This document shows, piece by piece, positions 45,814 to 54,328 of a stretch of 64,000 nucleotides of DNA. The DNA lies in the NCBI GenBank assembly GCA_004570955.1, contig SPPL01000010.1:1-64000 (forward strand). Reading direction: 5' to 3'. The translations under genes and the position numbers were made by a program. The notes under the pieces were generated by a model. That model worked only from the letters and a program-made list of their open reading frames with translations. It had not been told where the DNA came from and did no database searches. Numbering within the stretch: the first letter of the stretch is position 1; each line of letters starts with the position of its first letter. Origin of the DNA: Jeotgalicoccus nanhaiensis (GTDB lineage Bacteria > Bacillota > Bacilli > Staphylococcales > Salinicoccaceae).

Positions 45814-46131
45814 CCCATGGACTTTGTGGAAGATACAGAGTTCGTGAAACCATCTGCATGTACTTTGTTAAATCAACAACGTTCATAGCCTGATTTGCAT
45901 GAACTTTGTCAAATCAACAACGTTCATAGCCTGATTTGCATGTACTCTGTCAAATTAACAACGTCCATAGCCTGATTTGCATGTACTCTGTCAAATTAAC
46001 AACGTCCATAGCCTGATTTGCATGTACTCTGTCAAATCAACAACGTCCATAGACTGATTTGCATGAACTTTATCAAATCAACAAAGTACGTAGCCTAGTC
46101 TGCATGGACTTTGTTAAATCAACAACGTCTC
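45814..46131. repeat. Tandem array 3: 41-bp unit, about 8 copies
   Basis: Units open TGCATG at 45855, 45896, 45937, 45978, 46019, 46060 and 46101, every 41 bases, and a decayed one starts at 45814. The typical core is ACTTTGTCAAATCAACAACG followed by TTCATAGCCTGATT. Within a unit, ACTTTGT and ACAACGT form an imperfect dyad, and GTTCAT of one unit can pair with ATGAAC of the next. It fills most of the 438-base gap between two minus-strand genes; no gene was seen in the gap. Confidence 0.95.
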
Positions 46132-46147
46132 TCAAGCACAGAATACA

Positions 46148-47335
46148 CTAGTCTTCATCTGCCAGCCTGCGCAGTTCATCCCGCGTTTCTTTTGGCAGTC
46201 CTTCACCGTAATCCATCATGCGGACAATATCTTTAAATGCTGCTTTCGGTATTTTCAAATCATCCAAGTCATCAATAGTAAATTGCAGATCTATTTCATC
46301 TTCACGGCCGTCGCGCAGTTTCGTGACAAAATCCGGCTCTGTAATGAACGGGCTGGAGGCACCGACCATGTCTGCATATTCCAATGCTTCCAGTGCTTTG
46401 TCCGGTGAATTTACACCGCCTGTTGCCATCATCGGAATTTCTCCTTTTACATGTTCGTAAACGACTTTATTAACAGGTTCACCCTGGTGCGGACCGGCTG
46501 CACGGACTTCATTCTGATAAATATTGCGTCCCCAGCTTGCGATAGCGAGGTAATGGATATCTGTAATTTCCCGGGCCCAATCGACGAACTGTAAAAATTC
46601 ATCTACGCTGTAGCCGACGTCATCGCCGCGGGTTTCCTCAGGCGTGCCTCTGAAACCGAAGATAAAATCTGCAGGCGCATGTTCTTTAATTACGTCACTG
46701 ACTGCTTTAATCACTTCGAGGCCGAAACGGGAACGGTTTTCGAGTGAAGCTGCGCCGTACTCGTCCTCACGTTCATTCGAAAATTTAGAGAAAAATGTCT
46801 GGATTAACAGACGCTGGGCTGCTGATACTTCCACACCGTCAAATCCGGCATCGATTGCCCGTCTTGCAGCATCTGCATACTGCTGAATAACTGTATCGAT
46901 TTTACGTTTTGTCATCGGCAGCACCTGGTGTTTAATTGGTGTGTTTAATTCCATAAAGCTCGGGCCGTAAACCACTCCAAGATCCAGTATAGCCTGATTG
47001 GAAAACCGCCCGGCGTGGGTTAACTGCAATATCGCTTTAGCACCGTCTTTTTTCATCGCTGCAGCGAGTTTTTTCAACCCCGGCACTGTCCGGTCATCAC
47101 TAACGCTGAAGCCGTATTCAAACAGCTGGCCGTAAGGTTCGATATAAGCAGCTCCTGTTACTTGAATCGGTGCTGATGCTGCTCTTCGTGCATGATATAG
47201 CTCATCTTCAGCGGTAACATAGCCGTCGACAGTCGATGAGTTTGTAATCATCGGCGAGAGGACGAAACGGTTTGACAGTTCAATCCCGTTCGGTAAAAGT
47301 AAAGGTTTAAATAAAGGCGAGTATTTTTTATTCAT
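46148..47335 (-). CDS. NADH:flavin oxidoreductase / Old Yellow Enzyme family
   Basis: A 395-residue FMN-dependent TIM barrel of the Old Yellow Enzyme family. The opening is SPLFKPLLLPNGIELSNRF, with LTHAGRFSNQA near residue 105, GFDGVEVSAAQRLLIQTFFS (OYE motif, usually GAHGYLxxQF) and MATGGVNSPDKALEAL near the C-terminus. It reduces activated C=C bonds; true substrate unknown. ATG 47335 is used, seven bases after AGGAG; a second ATG directly before it is possible. Such a gene is a known associate of SirTM operons, which lie close by on the other strand. Confidence 0.88.
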   Translation of the reverse strand: MNKKYSPLFKPLLLPNGIELSNRFVLSPMITNSSTVDGYVTAEDELYHARRAASAPIQVTGAAYIEPYGQLFEYGFSVSDDRTVPGLKKLAAAMKKDGAKAILQLTHAGRFSNQAILDLGVVYGPSFMELNTPIKHQVLPMTKRKIDTVIQQYADAARRAIDAGFDGVEVSAAQRLLIQTFFSKFSNEREDEYGAASLENRSRFGLEVIKAVSDVIKEHAPADFIFGFRGTPEETRGDDVGYSVDEFLQFVDWAREITDIHYLAIASWGRNIYQNEVRAAGPHQGEPVNKVVYEHVKGEIPMMATGGVNSPDKALEALEYADMVGASSPFITEPDFVTKLRDGREDEIDLQFTIDDLDDLKIPKAAFKDIVRMMDYGEGLPKETRDELRRLADED

Positions 47336-47377
47336 CATGCTTCTCCTTAATATGTACGTTCTTTTCTTATTACTTTC

Positions 47378-47406
47378 AAAGTAGCAAGGTATAAAATTAA
47401 TGTCAA
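47378..47406 (-). promoter_or_regulatory. Sigma-A promoter of the Old Yellow Enzyme gene
   Basis: On the minus strand: TTGACA (47406-47401), 17-base spacer, TACTTT (47383-47378). This gives a leader of about 35 bases. Confidence 0.6.
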
Positions 47407-47527
47407 TCAGCTGGTTGGAAAATCGCATCAGTATCATCCTGATATTGATTATGAGCAGCCGTGCTGAGTCCGTTCAGTTACTATGATACAATCATGTCAG
47501 TATAAAAAATAGTGTGAGGGTAAATAA

Positions 47528-47950
47528 ATGAAGCAATTACTGGATGTCTCCGATATTGAAAATATAAAAATTACCGGCGTGTCTTTTGTCGATGATATTG
47601 TTGGCCTCGGTGAGAAAAGAATCACAATTGATGTGAAACATTTTAACCGTCTGGAACTAAAAGAAAATGAGGCTGAATTAGTTATTAACCGTAAATCCCT
47701 GGCCGATTACCAGGATGAGCGGAATAAGGCACTTCTTGAGCGCGAGAATTATGCAGAATTCGACCATATGAACAGTATGCTTGCTATGCTTGAGCATGAT
47801 TTTTTCAGCATTGACCGCATCAAATTATTCTATCGGAACGCTGATAACCTTTCCGGAGAATACGTCATCGATACTTCAGATGAAAACCTGGTCGCCATGA
47901 AGAGTGAAGTGCATAATGGAGAGCTGCTTCTAAAAGTGTACTCTAAATGA
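47528..47950 (+). CDS. Unknown cytoplasmic protein beside the SirTM operon
   Basis: A 140-residue soluble protein, acidic, with no signal peptide or membrane helix. Predicted strands (KITGVSFVDDIVG, KRITIDVKHF, AELVINRKSL) precede a helical middle (ADYQDERNKALLERENYAEFDHM) and a final pair of strands. I do not recognise the family. It has its own ribosome binding site (GTGAGGGTAA) and a terminator, and lies between the divergent Old Yellow Enzyme gene and the SirTM operon. A link to that operon is only positional. Confidence 0.65.
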   Translation: MKQLLDVSDIENIKITGVSFVDDIVGLGEKRITIDVKHFNRLELKENEAELVINRKSLADYQDERNKALLERENYAEFDHMNSMLAMLEHDFFSIDRIKLFYRNADNLSGEYVIDTSDENLVAMKSEVHNGELLLKVYSK

Positions 47951-47954
47951 TGGA

Positions 47955-47997
47955 TAAAAAGGATGAAGCGGCTTTATTAGCTGTTCCATCCTTTTTA
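47955..47997 (+). terminator. Terminator after the unknown gene
   Basis: AAAAGGATG / CATCCTTTT stem with an inner AGC / GCT pairing, followed by T-rich sequence. It separates this gene from the SirTM operon promoter. Confidence 0.75.
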
Positions 47998-48059
47998 CTT
48001 AGGAAAACGCTGAATACATAATGGTTTAACAGGCACGGATGTTGAGCATTACAATTACA

Positions 48060-48088
48060 TTGACGATAAAATTTAACACCGATATAAT
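48060..48088 (+). promoter_or_regulatory. Sigma-A promoter of the SirTM operon
   Basis: TTGACG (48060-48065), exactly 17 bases, then a perfect TATAAT (48083-48088). Its start point would lie about 35 bases before the first gene. No repressor palindrome was recognised around it. Confidence 0.85.
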
Positions 48089-48132
48089 AAGTATAATTTG
48101 GAATACAAATGTGCCTTAAAGGATTTGTTCAA

Positions 48133-49179
48133 ATGATTAAATTTAGCGTATTGGATTATGCTGTTATAGATGAGGGGCAAATGCCGGAAACTGCACTGAA
48201 AGAAACTGTTAAGCTTGCCCAAGCTGCTGAGAGTTTAGGCTTTCAACGGTTCTGGATGGCGGAACATCACGATGTGAATGCATTTGCGAGCAGCAGCCCT
48301 GAGCTGTTAATGATGCACATACTCGGCCAGACATCAACTATCCGGCTCGGCTCCGGAGGGGTAATGATTCCGCATTACAGCCCTCTGAAAGTTGCTGAGA
48401 ATTTCAGGGTAATGGAGAGTTTATATCCGGGCAGAGTAGACCTTGGTGTTGGAAACACGCTTGGGACCCCTGCGGTTAACAAATCGATGAACGAAATGCG
48501 TCCGCGAAAGCAGCGTTATGAAGAAAACATCAGTGATATAAAGAAATACGTTACGAATACCGATGATGAGAATCACCGTTTTAATGAGGTTGCTGCAAAT
48601 CCAAAAGGAGAAACGAATCCGGAAATGTGGGTGCTCAGCACGAGTGTCCGCACGGCGGAACTTGCTGCCCGCCAGGGTATTGGGTATACGTTCGGCCTGT
48701 TTCCTCATACTTCAAAAGATAAAACTGAGGTCGGTAAAGAAGCAGCGCGTGTATACAGGGAACATTTCGTGCCGTCTCCGGTCATGGAGAAGCCGAATGT
48801 TATGATCTCACCTTTTGTAGTCATTGCAGAGACAAATGAACAAGCGTCTAGATTCGCAAAGGCTTTAGATCTATGGCTTCTCGGCAAAATGAATTTCAGT
48901 GAATTTGAACGTTTTCCATCGGTTGAAACTGCAGAGAAATACACTTATACTGTAGAAGAACTGAAAAAGCTGTCGGCAAACCGCTCGCGTATGGTGGTGG
49001 GAGATGGAAAGAGTGTAAAACAGCAGCTGGAGACACTTGCAGAAACATTCGGCGCCGACGAACTTCTGCTGATTCCGCTGATGCCGGGTGCTGAAAACAG
49101 ACAGCGTGCACTGGAATTAATATCATCAGAATTCAATTTAAAAAATAGAAAGAAGGATAACAATGAAAAAGGTTGCTAA
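48133..49179 (+). CDS. Luciferase-like (LLM class) flavin-dependent oxidoreductase
   Basis: A 348-residue TIM-barrel flavin monooxygenase of the bacterial luciferase group (MsnO8-like). Signature parts are [13 protein letters not shown] at the start, [22 protein letters not shown] near 41-62, [25 protein letters not shown] and [17 protein letters not shown] 48133 is chosen (AAAGGA upstream). It is the first gene of the lipoylation/ADP-ribosylation operon and overlaps the GcvH-L gene by 17 bases, implying coupled translation. Such monooxygenases accompany SirTM operons, where a role in oxidative stress is proposed. Confidence 0.9.
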   Translation: MIKFSVLDYAVIDEGQMPETALKETVKLAQAAESLGFQRFWMAEHHDVNAFASSSPELLMMHILGQTSTIRLGSGGVMIPHYSPLKVAENFRVMESLYPGRVDLGVGNTLGTPAVNKSMNEMRPRKQRYEENISDIKKYVTNTDDENHRFNEVAANPKGETNPEMWVLSTSVRTAELAARQGIGYTFGLFPHTSKDKTEVGKEAARVYREHFVPSPVMEKPNVMISPFVVIAETNEQASRFAKALDLWLLGKMNFSEFERFPSVETAEKYTYTVEELKKLSANRSRMVVGDGKSVKQQLETLAETFGADELLLIPLMPGAENRQRALELISSEFNLKNRKKDNNEKGC

Positions 49180-49495
49180 CTATTTATGGGTTGAAAAAAA
49201 CGGCGAGGAGTACACGCTTATCATGACTCCGGAACTCCAGGACGATATCGGTACTGTAGGATTTGTAGAATTTACAAAAGCTGAAGAGGTAGCTAAAAAC
49301 GATTCGCTGCTTGAGCTTGAAGCATCTAAAACAGTTCTTGACCTGGCATCACCGCTTGCTGGTAAAATTGTTGCAGTTAATGAGAAGGCAACAGACGAGC
49401 CTACACTGTTAAACTCGGCTAAAGCAGATGAAAGCTGGGTTGTTAAACTTACCGGTGTTGACGAAGCTGAATTTAATGCGCTTGCTGATGCTTAA
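49163..49495 (+). CDS. GcvH-like lipoyl carrier protein (GcvH-L)
   Basis: A 110-residue lipoyl-domain protein. The lipoylated lysine should be Lys56 in [20 protein letters not shown]. It is shorter than glycine-cleavage GcvH (about 126 residues), and no gcvT or gcvP is nearby, which marks it as the GcvH-L carrier of the SirTM operon. In that system GcvH-L is lipoylated by the operon's ligase and then ADP-ribosylated by SirTM. GAAGGATAA inside the previous gene is its ribosome binding site. Confidence 0.93.
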   Translation: MKKVANYLWVEKNGEEYTLIMTPELQDDIGTVGFVEFTKAEEVAKNDSLLELEASKTVLDLASPLAGKIVAVNEKATDEPTLLNSAKADESWVVKLTGVDEAEFNALADA

Positions 49496-49517
49496 ATAAA
49501 AGCGGAATATATATTTT

Positions 49518-49564
49518 AAGGCTTGCATTCATATGTGCTTACATAGGGTGTAAGTCTTTTTTTA
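49518..49564 (+). terminator. Hairpin with T run inside the SirTM operon
   Basis: GGCTTGCA (49520-49527) pairs with TGTAAGTC (49549-49556), two G-U pairs, followed by a run of seven or more T. It lies between GcvH-L and the macrodomain gene and could partly stop transcription, giving more carrier than enzyme. Confidence 0.65.
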
Positions 49565-49581
49565 GAATTGGGTGAAATTAT

Positions 49582-50352
49582 ATGATGACTCAGACAGACA
49601 GACTCCATTTTTTAATATCTTATATGCAGCAGGAAAAAAATATTGAACAGTCGGTGCCGGACAGTTTTAACGAACGTTTTGAAGTATTCCGGGGACTTGC
49701 CAACGAACGTCCCGCAGTTAAAATCAGCAGGGAATTTCTCGATGTGCAGGATGCGTTTTTATCAGAATATAATGCTGGAAATGTGACGGAATTTGAATCG
49801 CTGAAACCCGTGAAAAAGCAGCTTTACATATGGCAGGGAGACATCACGGCGCTGAGAATTGAAGCAATCGTCAATGCAGCCAATACTGAAATGCTCGGCT
49901 GCCTGATTCCTAATCATAACTGCATCGATAATATTATTCATACGAAAGCAGGAGCGGAATTACGTCTTGAATGTGCGGAACTAATGAGAAAACAGGGCAG
50001 AAAAGAAGCGGTAGGCAGGGCGAAAATCACGTCCGCTTATAATCTGCCTGCTGACTATGTTATTCATACAGTAGGGCCGGTAGTTCAGGACGAGAGAGTA
50101 TCTCAGATGAAACAGGACCTGCTTGCTAAATGTTACAGAAGCTGTCTTGAACTTGCCAGGCAAAAAGAAATCAAAACAATTGCCTTCTGCAGTATATCTA
50201 CCGGGGTCTTTGGTTACCCGAAAGAAAAAGCTGCAGAAATTGCAGTAAATACTGTACAAGAATATTTAGAGGAGACGGGGTCTGAAATTAAGGTTGTATT
50301 TAATGTATTTAGTAAGGACGATTTAAAAATCTATAAGAATCTTTTGACTTGA
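49582..50352 (+). CDS. Zinc-containing macrodomain ADP-ribosyl hydrolase
   Basis: A 256-residue protein with an N-terminal helical extension (about 80 residues) and a macrodomain (about 82-255). ADP-ribose-binding parts are [19 protein letters not shown] and [15 protein letters not shown]. Cys107, His112 and Cys114 in [14 protein letters not shown] are the zinc ligands of the Zn-Macro group. In SirTM operons this enzyme removes ADP-ribose from lipoylated GcvH-L. It starts at ATG 49582 after GGGTGAAA; a second ATG follows at once. The sirtuin gene comes 16 bases later. Confidence 0.94.
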   Translation: MMTQTDRLHFLISYMQQEKNIEQSVPDSFNERFEVFRGLANERPAVKISREFLDVQDAFLSEYNAGNVTEFESLKPVKKQLYIWQGDITALRIEAIVNAANTEMLGCLIPNHNCIDNIIHTKAGAELRLECAELMRKQGRKEAVGRAKITSAYNLPADYVIHTVGPVVQDERVSQMKQDLLAKCYRSCLELARQKEIKTIAFCSISTGVFGYPKEKAAEIAVNTVQEYLEETGSEIKVVFNVFSKDDLKIYKNLLT

Positions 50353-50368
50353 GAGAGGTTGTATTTGG

Positions 50369-51235
50369 ATGGACGCTTGGATGACACTGAAAGAGAAAAA
50401 AACAGAAAGTGAACTGCTCGCCGGACTAATCGGTGAAGCTGATGCGGTAGTCGTCGGTATCGGTGCCGGAATGTCAGCAGCTGACGGTTTTACATATATC
50501 GGGGAGCGCTTTAAAAATAATTTCCCGGATTTTATCGAAAAATATAACTGGTTTGATATGCTGCAGGCAAGTCTGTATAAGTTTCCGACCTGGGAAGAAT
50601 ACTGGGCGTTTCAAAGCCGTTTTATAGTATTAAATTATTTAGATCAGCCGAGAGGCGAAGCTTATACTGCGCTCAAGAAAATGATTGAGACAAAACCTTA
50701 TCATGTCATTACGACGAATGCCGATAATGCTTTTTATGCTGCCGGCTATAACATGGATAAAGTACTTTATTATCAGGGTGAATATGCCTTAATGCAATGT
50801 TCGCGTTTCTGTCATGATAAAACCTACCGGGATGATGAACTGATACGGAGAATGGCTGAAGAGCAGCAGGATATGAAAATACCATCAGAACTTGTTCCGC
50901 ACTGTCCAAAGTGCAGTGCACCGCTTGAGAAGAATAAGCGCACCGCAGAAAAAGGGATGGTGGAAGATGAAAAATTTAATGCAGAGCGCGATACTTATAA
51001 TGCATTTTTAAAAGACCATCAAAAAGGTAAAGTTATGTATCTTGAAATAGGTGTTGGTCATACAACGCCTCAATTTATAAAACATCCATTCTGGCGTCAG
51101 ACGCGTCAAAATGAAGATGCACTGTTCGTGACAATGAATCAGAAATCTTACAGAATTCCGGAAGCTATTAAAGCACAGACAGTTTTTTTAACAGACGATA
51201 TTCAAAAGACGATTTTAAATGCCCATAAAAATTAA
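50369..51235 (+). CDS. SirTM: ADP-ribosylating macrodomain-linked sirtuin
   Basis: A 288-residue Sir2-family protein. It has [14 protein letters not shown] (NAD loop), TTNADN with Asn117 and Asp119, and two zinc cysteine pairs (Cys144/Cys148 and Cys179/Cys182). Where ordinary sirtuins have the catalytic His, it has Gln136 (YYQGEY), the mark of class M sirtuins that transfer ADP-ribose rather than deacetylate. Its target in this operon type is lipoylated GcvH-L. ATG 50369 follows GAGAGAGG; ATG 50381 is a possible alternative. Confidence 0.93.
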   Translation: MDAWMTLKEKKTESELLAGLIGEADAVVVGIGAGMSAADGFTYIGERFKNNFPDFIEKYNWFDMLQASLYKFPTWEEYWAFQSRFIVLNYLDQPRGEAYTALKKMIETKPYHVITTNADNAFYAAGYNMDKVLYYQGEYALMQCSRFCHDKTYRDDELIRRMAEEQQDMKIPSELVPHCPKCSAPLEKNKRTAEKGMVEDEKFNAERDTYNAFLKDHQKGKVMYLEIGVGHTTPQFIKHPFWRQTRQNEDALFVTMNQKSYRIPEAIKAQTVFLTDDIQKTILNAHKN

Positions 51236-51253
51236 GAGGTAAGGGTGACTATA

Positions 51254-52276
51254 ATGTATTTAATCGAACCATTCCGCAATGGAGAATATATTACAGACGG
51301 TGCTTACGCACTTGCGATGCAGGTTTACGTTCAAAACAATATCTTTTTGGACGAAGGAATTATATTCCCTTATCACTGTGCCCCGAAAGTAGAAATCGGA
51401 CGCTTCCAGAATGCTGTATCTGAAGTAAATCAGGATTACCTGGAAGAAAATGATATTCTTCTCGTCAGAAGAGATACCGGCGGCGGCGCAATTTTAGTAG
51501 ATGACGGTGCAGTTAACGTTTGTTTCTTAGTGCCGGAAGACACAGGTGTTTACGGAAATTACAAAAAGATGTATGAACCTGTAATAAAAGCTTTGAATAA
51601 TCTCGGTGTAAAAAATGTAGAACAGAGCGGCAGAAATGATCTTGTTATAGACGGCAAAAAAGTATCCGGCGGAGCGATGACAATGTCAAACGGCCGGGTG
51701 TACGGCGGATTTTCACTCCTGCTCGACATTAACGTTGAAGCAATGGTTGCTGTACTGAACCCTAACCGCAAGAAAATCGAGTCTAAAGGAATCAAATCAG
51801 TACAGAGCAGAGTGACAACTCTGCGTGAACATTTGGCGCCTGAATACAAAAATGTGACGACAGATGAATTTAAAGATTTAATTATTAAAGAATTCCTGTC
51901 AATCGATGATGTCAAAGATGCAAAACGTTATGAACTTACTGCTGAAGACTGGCATCAAATCGATAAACTTGTTGAAGAAAAGTATAAAAACTGGGACTGG
52001 AATTATGGTAAATCTCCGCGTTATTCATATAATAGAGACAGCCGTTTATCGGCAGGAACAGTAGACATTTCTCTCGAAATTGAGGGAGGCAGAATTGATC
52101 AATGCTCAATTTTCGGCGACTTTTTCGGACAGGGTGACATTGCAGATGTCGAAGAAGCTCTGAAAGGAACAAGGGTGGTCAGAGAAGACCTGAATGAAAA
52201 ACTGAACTCACTTGATCTAAATCATTATTTCGGCAAATTGGAAGCATCGGAACTGACGGATTTAATTTTAAGTTAA
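51254..52276 (+). CDS. lplA2: Lipoate-protein ligase A, LplA2 type
   Basis: A 340-residue ligase that attaches lipoate to carrier lysines using ATP. The catalytic-domain motif reads RRDTGGGAILVDDGAVN (near residue 74; standard RRxSGGGAVxHDxGN, with the His changed), and the lysine motif is KKVSGGAMTMSNGRVYGG near 133. The C-terminal accessory domain is present (WDWNYGKSPRYS onward). As the last gene of the SirTM operon it should serve GcvH-L. ATG 51254 follows AAGGGTGA; an in-frame GTG at 51245 overlaps that site. Confidence 0.93.
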   Translation: MYLIEPFRNGEYITDGAYALAMQVYVQNNIFLDEGIIFPYHCAPKVEIGRFQNAVSEVNQDYLEENDILLVRRDTGGGAILVDDGAVNVCFLVPEDTGVYGNYKKMYEPVIKALNNLGVKNVEQSGRNDLVIDGKKVSGGAMTMSNGRVYGGFSLLLDINVEAMVAVLNPNRKKIESKGIKSVQSRVTTLREHLAPEYKNVTTDEFKDLIIKEFLSIDDVKDAKRYELTAEDWHQIDKLVEEKYKNWDWNYGKSPRYSYNRDSRLSAGTVDISLEIEGGRIDQCSIFGDFFGQGDIADVEEALKGTRVVREDLNEKLNSLDLNHYFGKLEASELTDLILS

Positions 52277-52299
52277 AGTAAGAATAAATTGTACTGATT

Positions 52300-52334
52300 C
52301 AGGGTATCTTCATTTGTGAGGATACTCTTTTCAT
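52300..52334 (+). terminator. Terminator after the SirTM operon
   Basis: AGGGTATCTTCA / TGAGGATACTCT (52301-52312 with 52317-52328, two mismatches), loop TTTG, then TTTT. Confidence 0.75.
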
Positions 52335-52388
52335 TATGAATTATGGTAAACTGATAGAAATGGAGTATGTGTGACAGGAGGGTGTTCA

Positions 52389-52898
52389 GTGCAGCAGTTA
52401 TATGCCAAAGTTATCGACGAAGAACAACATCAGGGTGTAACGATTTTAGATAGTCATAATAACGTTGTCGGAGATGTGTTTGCTACAACGATATTAGGCT
52501 GTGATGAGAAGAATACTTACGGTTTTCAGCATGTCAGCGGTACTGAGATTTTGCTCGGTCTTCAAAGAAGAAGATTTAAAGACTTAAATGTAGCAAAATA
52601 TACAGTTGAATATATGGGCAAACGATTTACCTTTAAAGAACGTAAACTTCATAACTTTATGAATTTCAGAGCGGACGGCACTGTACTCGAGACACCTTAC
52701 GTATTTAAAGATGATAAAGAGGTCACATTAACAATGCACCGTGAAGATAACTTAATCGGCTCGATGAACGACCATAAAATATATGTTGATGACATCTCGG
52801 ACATTGAAGCGGGTCTCTTGATACTGATGTATTTTATGTTTAAATTATATAAACGGGAAGATTATCATATTGCCCGTATTCTGCACCGCAACTGGTAG
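52389..52898 (+). CDS. Unknown protein, possibly tubby C-terminal-like
   Basis: A 169-residue protein, mostly strands (VVGDVFATTILGCDE, TYGFQHVSGTEILLG, KYTVEYMGKRFTFKE) with one hydrophobic helix near the C-terminus (AGLLILMYFMFKLYK). The strand pattern recalls staphylococcal proteins annotated as tubby C-terminal domain-like (LURP-one-like barrel with a central helix), but this is a weak likeness. The start is GTG 52389, after a strong AGGAGGGTG; in-frame codons upstream come before that site. Monocistronic; function unknown. Confidence 0.6.
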   Translation: MQQLYAKVIDEEQHQGVTILDSHNNVVGDVFATTILGCDEKNTYGFQHVSGTEILLGLQRRRFKDLNVAKYTVEYMGKRFTFKERKLHNFMNFRADGTVLETPYVFKDDKEVTLTMHREDNLIGSMNDHKIYVDDISDIEAGLLILMYFMFKLYKREDYHIARILHRNW

Positions 52899-52954
52899 CA
52901 GATAGTTATAAATTTTGTATAATGAAATTAATTATTTAGCTGAGGAGGCAGTAT

Positions 52955-53182
52955 ATGTTAAGAATATTTTGTGTGGCAATTCCAGTCCTGGTGTTACTGC
53001 TGCCTCTCTTTATGGATGCATCCGTCGTATGGATTTTAAATATACTTCTGACATCACTTGGAACACTATTCGGGTCTGTTAACTACAGGTATAGAAAAGA
53101 AAAACTGTGGCTTTTCGTATTAATATTCAACGTGATTTTATTCTTGTATTACATCTATGCAATGATAAATTTCTTCGTATAA
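52955..53182 (+). CDS. Small membrane protein, 75 residues
   Basis: A 75-residue protein with three hydrophobic stretches (IFCVAIPVLVLLLPLFM, VVWILNILLTSLGTLFG, LFVLIFNVILFLYYIYAM) separated by a short basic loop (YRYRKEKLW). TGAGGAGGCAG gives a strong ribosome binding site, and a terminator follows. Family not recognised. Confidence 0.65.
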   Translation: MLRIFCVAIPVLVLLLPLFMDASVVWILNILLTSLGTLFGSVNYRYRKEKLWLFVLIFNVILFLYYIYAMINFFV

Positions 53183-53210
53183 AAAAAGACTTCCTTTTGG
53201 AAGTCTTTTT
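53181..53210. terminator. Bidirectional terminator
   Basis: AAAAAGACTTCC / GGAAGTCTTTTT with a four-base loop and T runs on both strands, between converging genes. Confidence 0.93.
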
Positions 53211-54255
53211 AATTTTGCGGTTCGGTATAGCTGTAGTCATTTAAATCCAGTTCAGTCGGCATACCGTTCAGAAGAAGCGCGACTTCCTTGCCGACAAAAG
53301 GACTTGCAGTTAAGCCTGTAGAACCCATACCGTTCACGACAAAAGTATTATTATCGACGTAGCCGATGAAAGGCAGAAAATCCCGGGTGTAAGGTTTTAA
53401 ACCGACCCCCATTTCAGTAATCTCGACGTCTTCCGGTTTAAAATATTTATATAATTCATCGCGTAAATAGTTATAGCTTTCTTCGGAGGGTTCAGTATCG
53501 AAAGAATCAGTATCGATATGGGTCGTTCCGATAACGTACTTATCATTTTCCAGATGCACAATATAGGTTGGTCCGAGTGCCATCACGACAGGAGACTGCT
53601 GCACTTGCTGCTTTAACAATTTAAAATGCATAATCTCTGCACGCTGATGGGCAATTTCAGGTTTATATTTCTGCTCTTTCCCCCAGGCACCGGTTGTATA
53701 AATTTTAAAAGTATCATCATCAATGCTGTTTTCATAAGACTTCTCTTCCCATCTGCCTCCAAGTCCGATAAAAGCTTCTTTAATAGCAGCAAGCAGTTTT
53801 TGTCCTCTGACCTGGCCGCCGCCTTCTACTATTAGAGCGGGATACTCAGTCGTGAGCGCCGGATGCAAAGCAGACAGTTCTTCTTTGGTAAGCTGCCTTA
53901 CTTGCCCGACATCCGGATTATCAACCGCCTTATCGCTGATTCTTTTCGTTGCCTTGTCAAAAATATTTTCTTTGAACAGACATATAGCACCGCTGTTCTT
54001 ATATCCTGTCGACATACCGGATTCTTTTTCAAGCGTGCTGATAAAATCCGGATAGTAATGAGCGCTTTTTGTCACAAGCCGGTACCATTTTTTATTGCGG
54101 CGCTGGCTGATCCAGGGACAGACAATACCTGCTGATGCGAAGGTAGCCTGGCCTTTATCTTTGCGGTCGTATATCTTTACGCTGTTTCCCATTTTGACGA
54201 GATGATAGCCGATTGATGCTCCGGCAAGACCTCCGCCGATAATTGTTATATTCAT
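53209..54255 (-). CDS. FAD-dependent amino-acid-oxidase-like protein (DAO family)
   Basis: A 348-residue flavoprotein of the DAO (D-amino acid/glycine oxidase) superfamily. The FAD motif IIGGGLAGASIGYHLVKMG is at residues 5-23. SAGIVCPWISQRRNKKWY follows, and the C-terminal part has VGLKPYTRDFLPFIGYV and NGMGSTGLTASPFVG, the second FAD contact. It probably oxidises a secondary or D-amino acid in the cytoplasm; substrate unknown. No thiamine-synthesis genes are near, so ThiO is unlikely. Confidence 0.87.
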   Translation of the reverse strand: MNITIIGGGLAGASIGYHLVKMGNSVKIYDRKDKGQATFASAGIVCPWISQRRNKKWYRLVTKSAHYYPDFISTLEKESGMSTGYKNSGAICLFKENIFDKATKRISDKAVDNPDVGQVRQLTKEELSALHPALTTEYPALIVEGGGQVRGQKLLAAIKEAFIGLGGRWEEKSYENSIDDDTFKIYTTGAWGKEQKYKPEIAHQRAEIMHFKLLKQQVQQSPVVMALGPTYIVHLENDKYVIGTTHIDTDSFDTEPSEESYNYLRDELYKYFKPEDVEITEMGVGLKPYTRDFLPFIGYVDNNTFVVNGMGSTGLTASPFVGKEVALLLNGMPTELDLNDYSYTEPQN

Positions 54256-54328
54256 TAAATCACTCCTGTGTTATGGCTGTTAAAATTATGATATGTTATT
54301 TACAGATGAATTAGAGAGAGGCATGTAC

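Noticed and set aside
42912-46131. CRISPR arrays at arrays 2 and 3
   Set aside because: Copies follow each other directly with a 41-base step and no unique spacers between them, and no cas genes are present.
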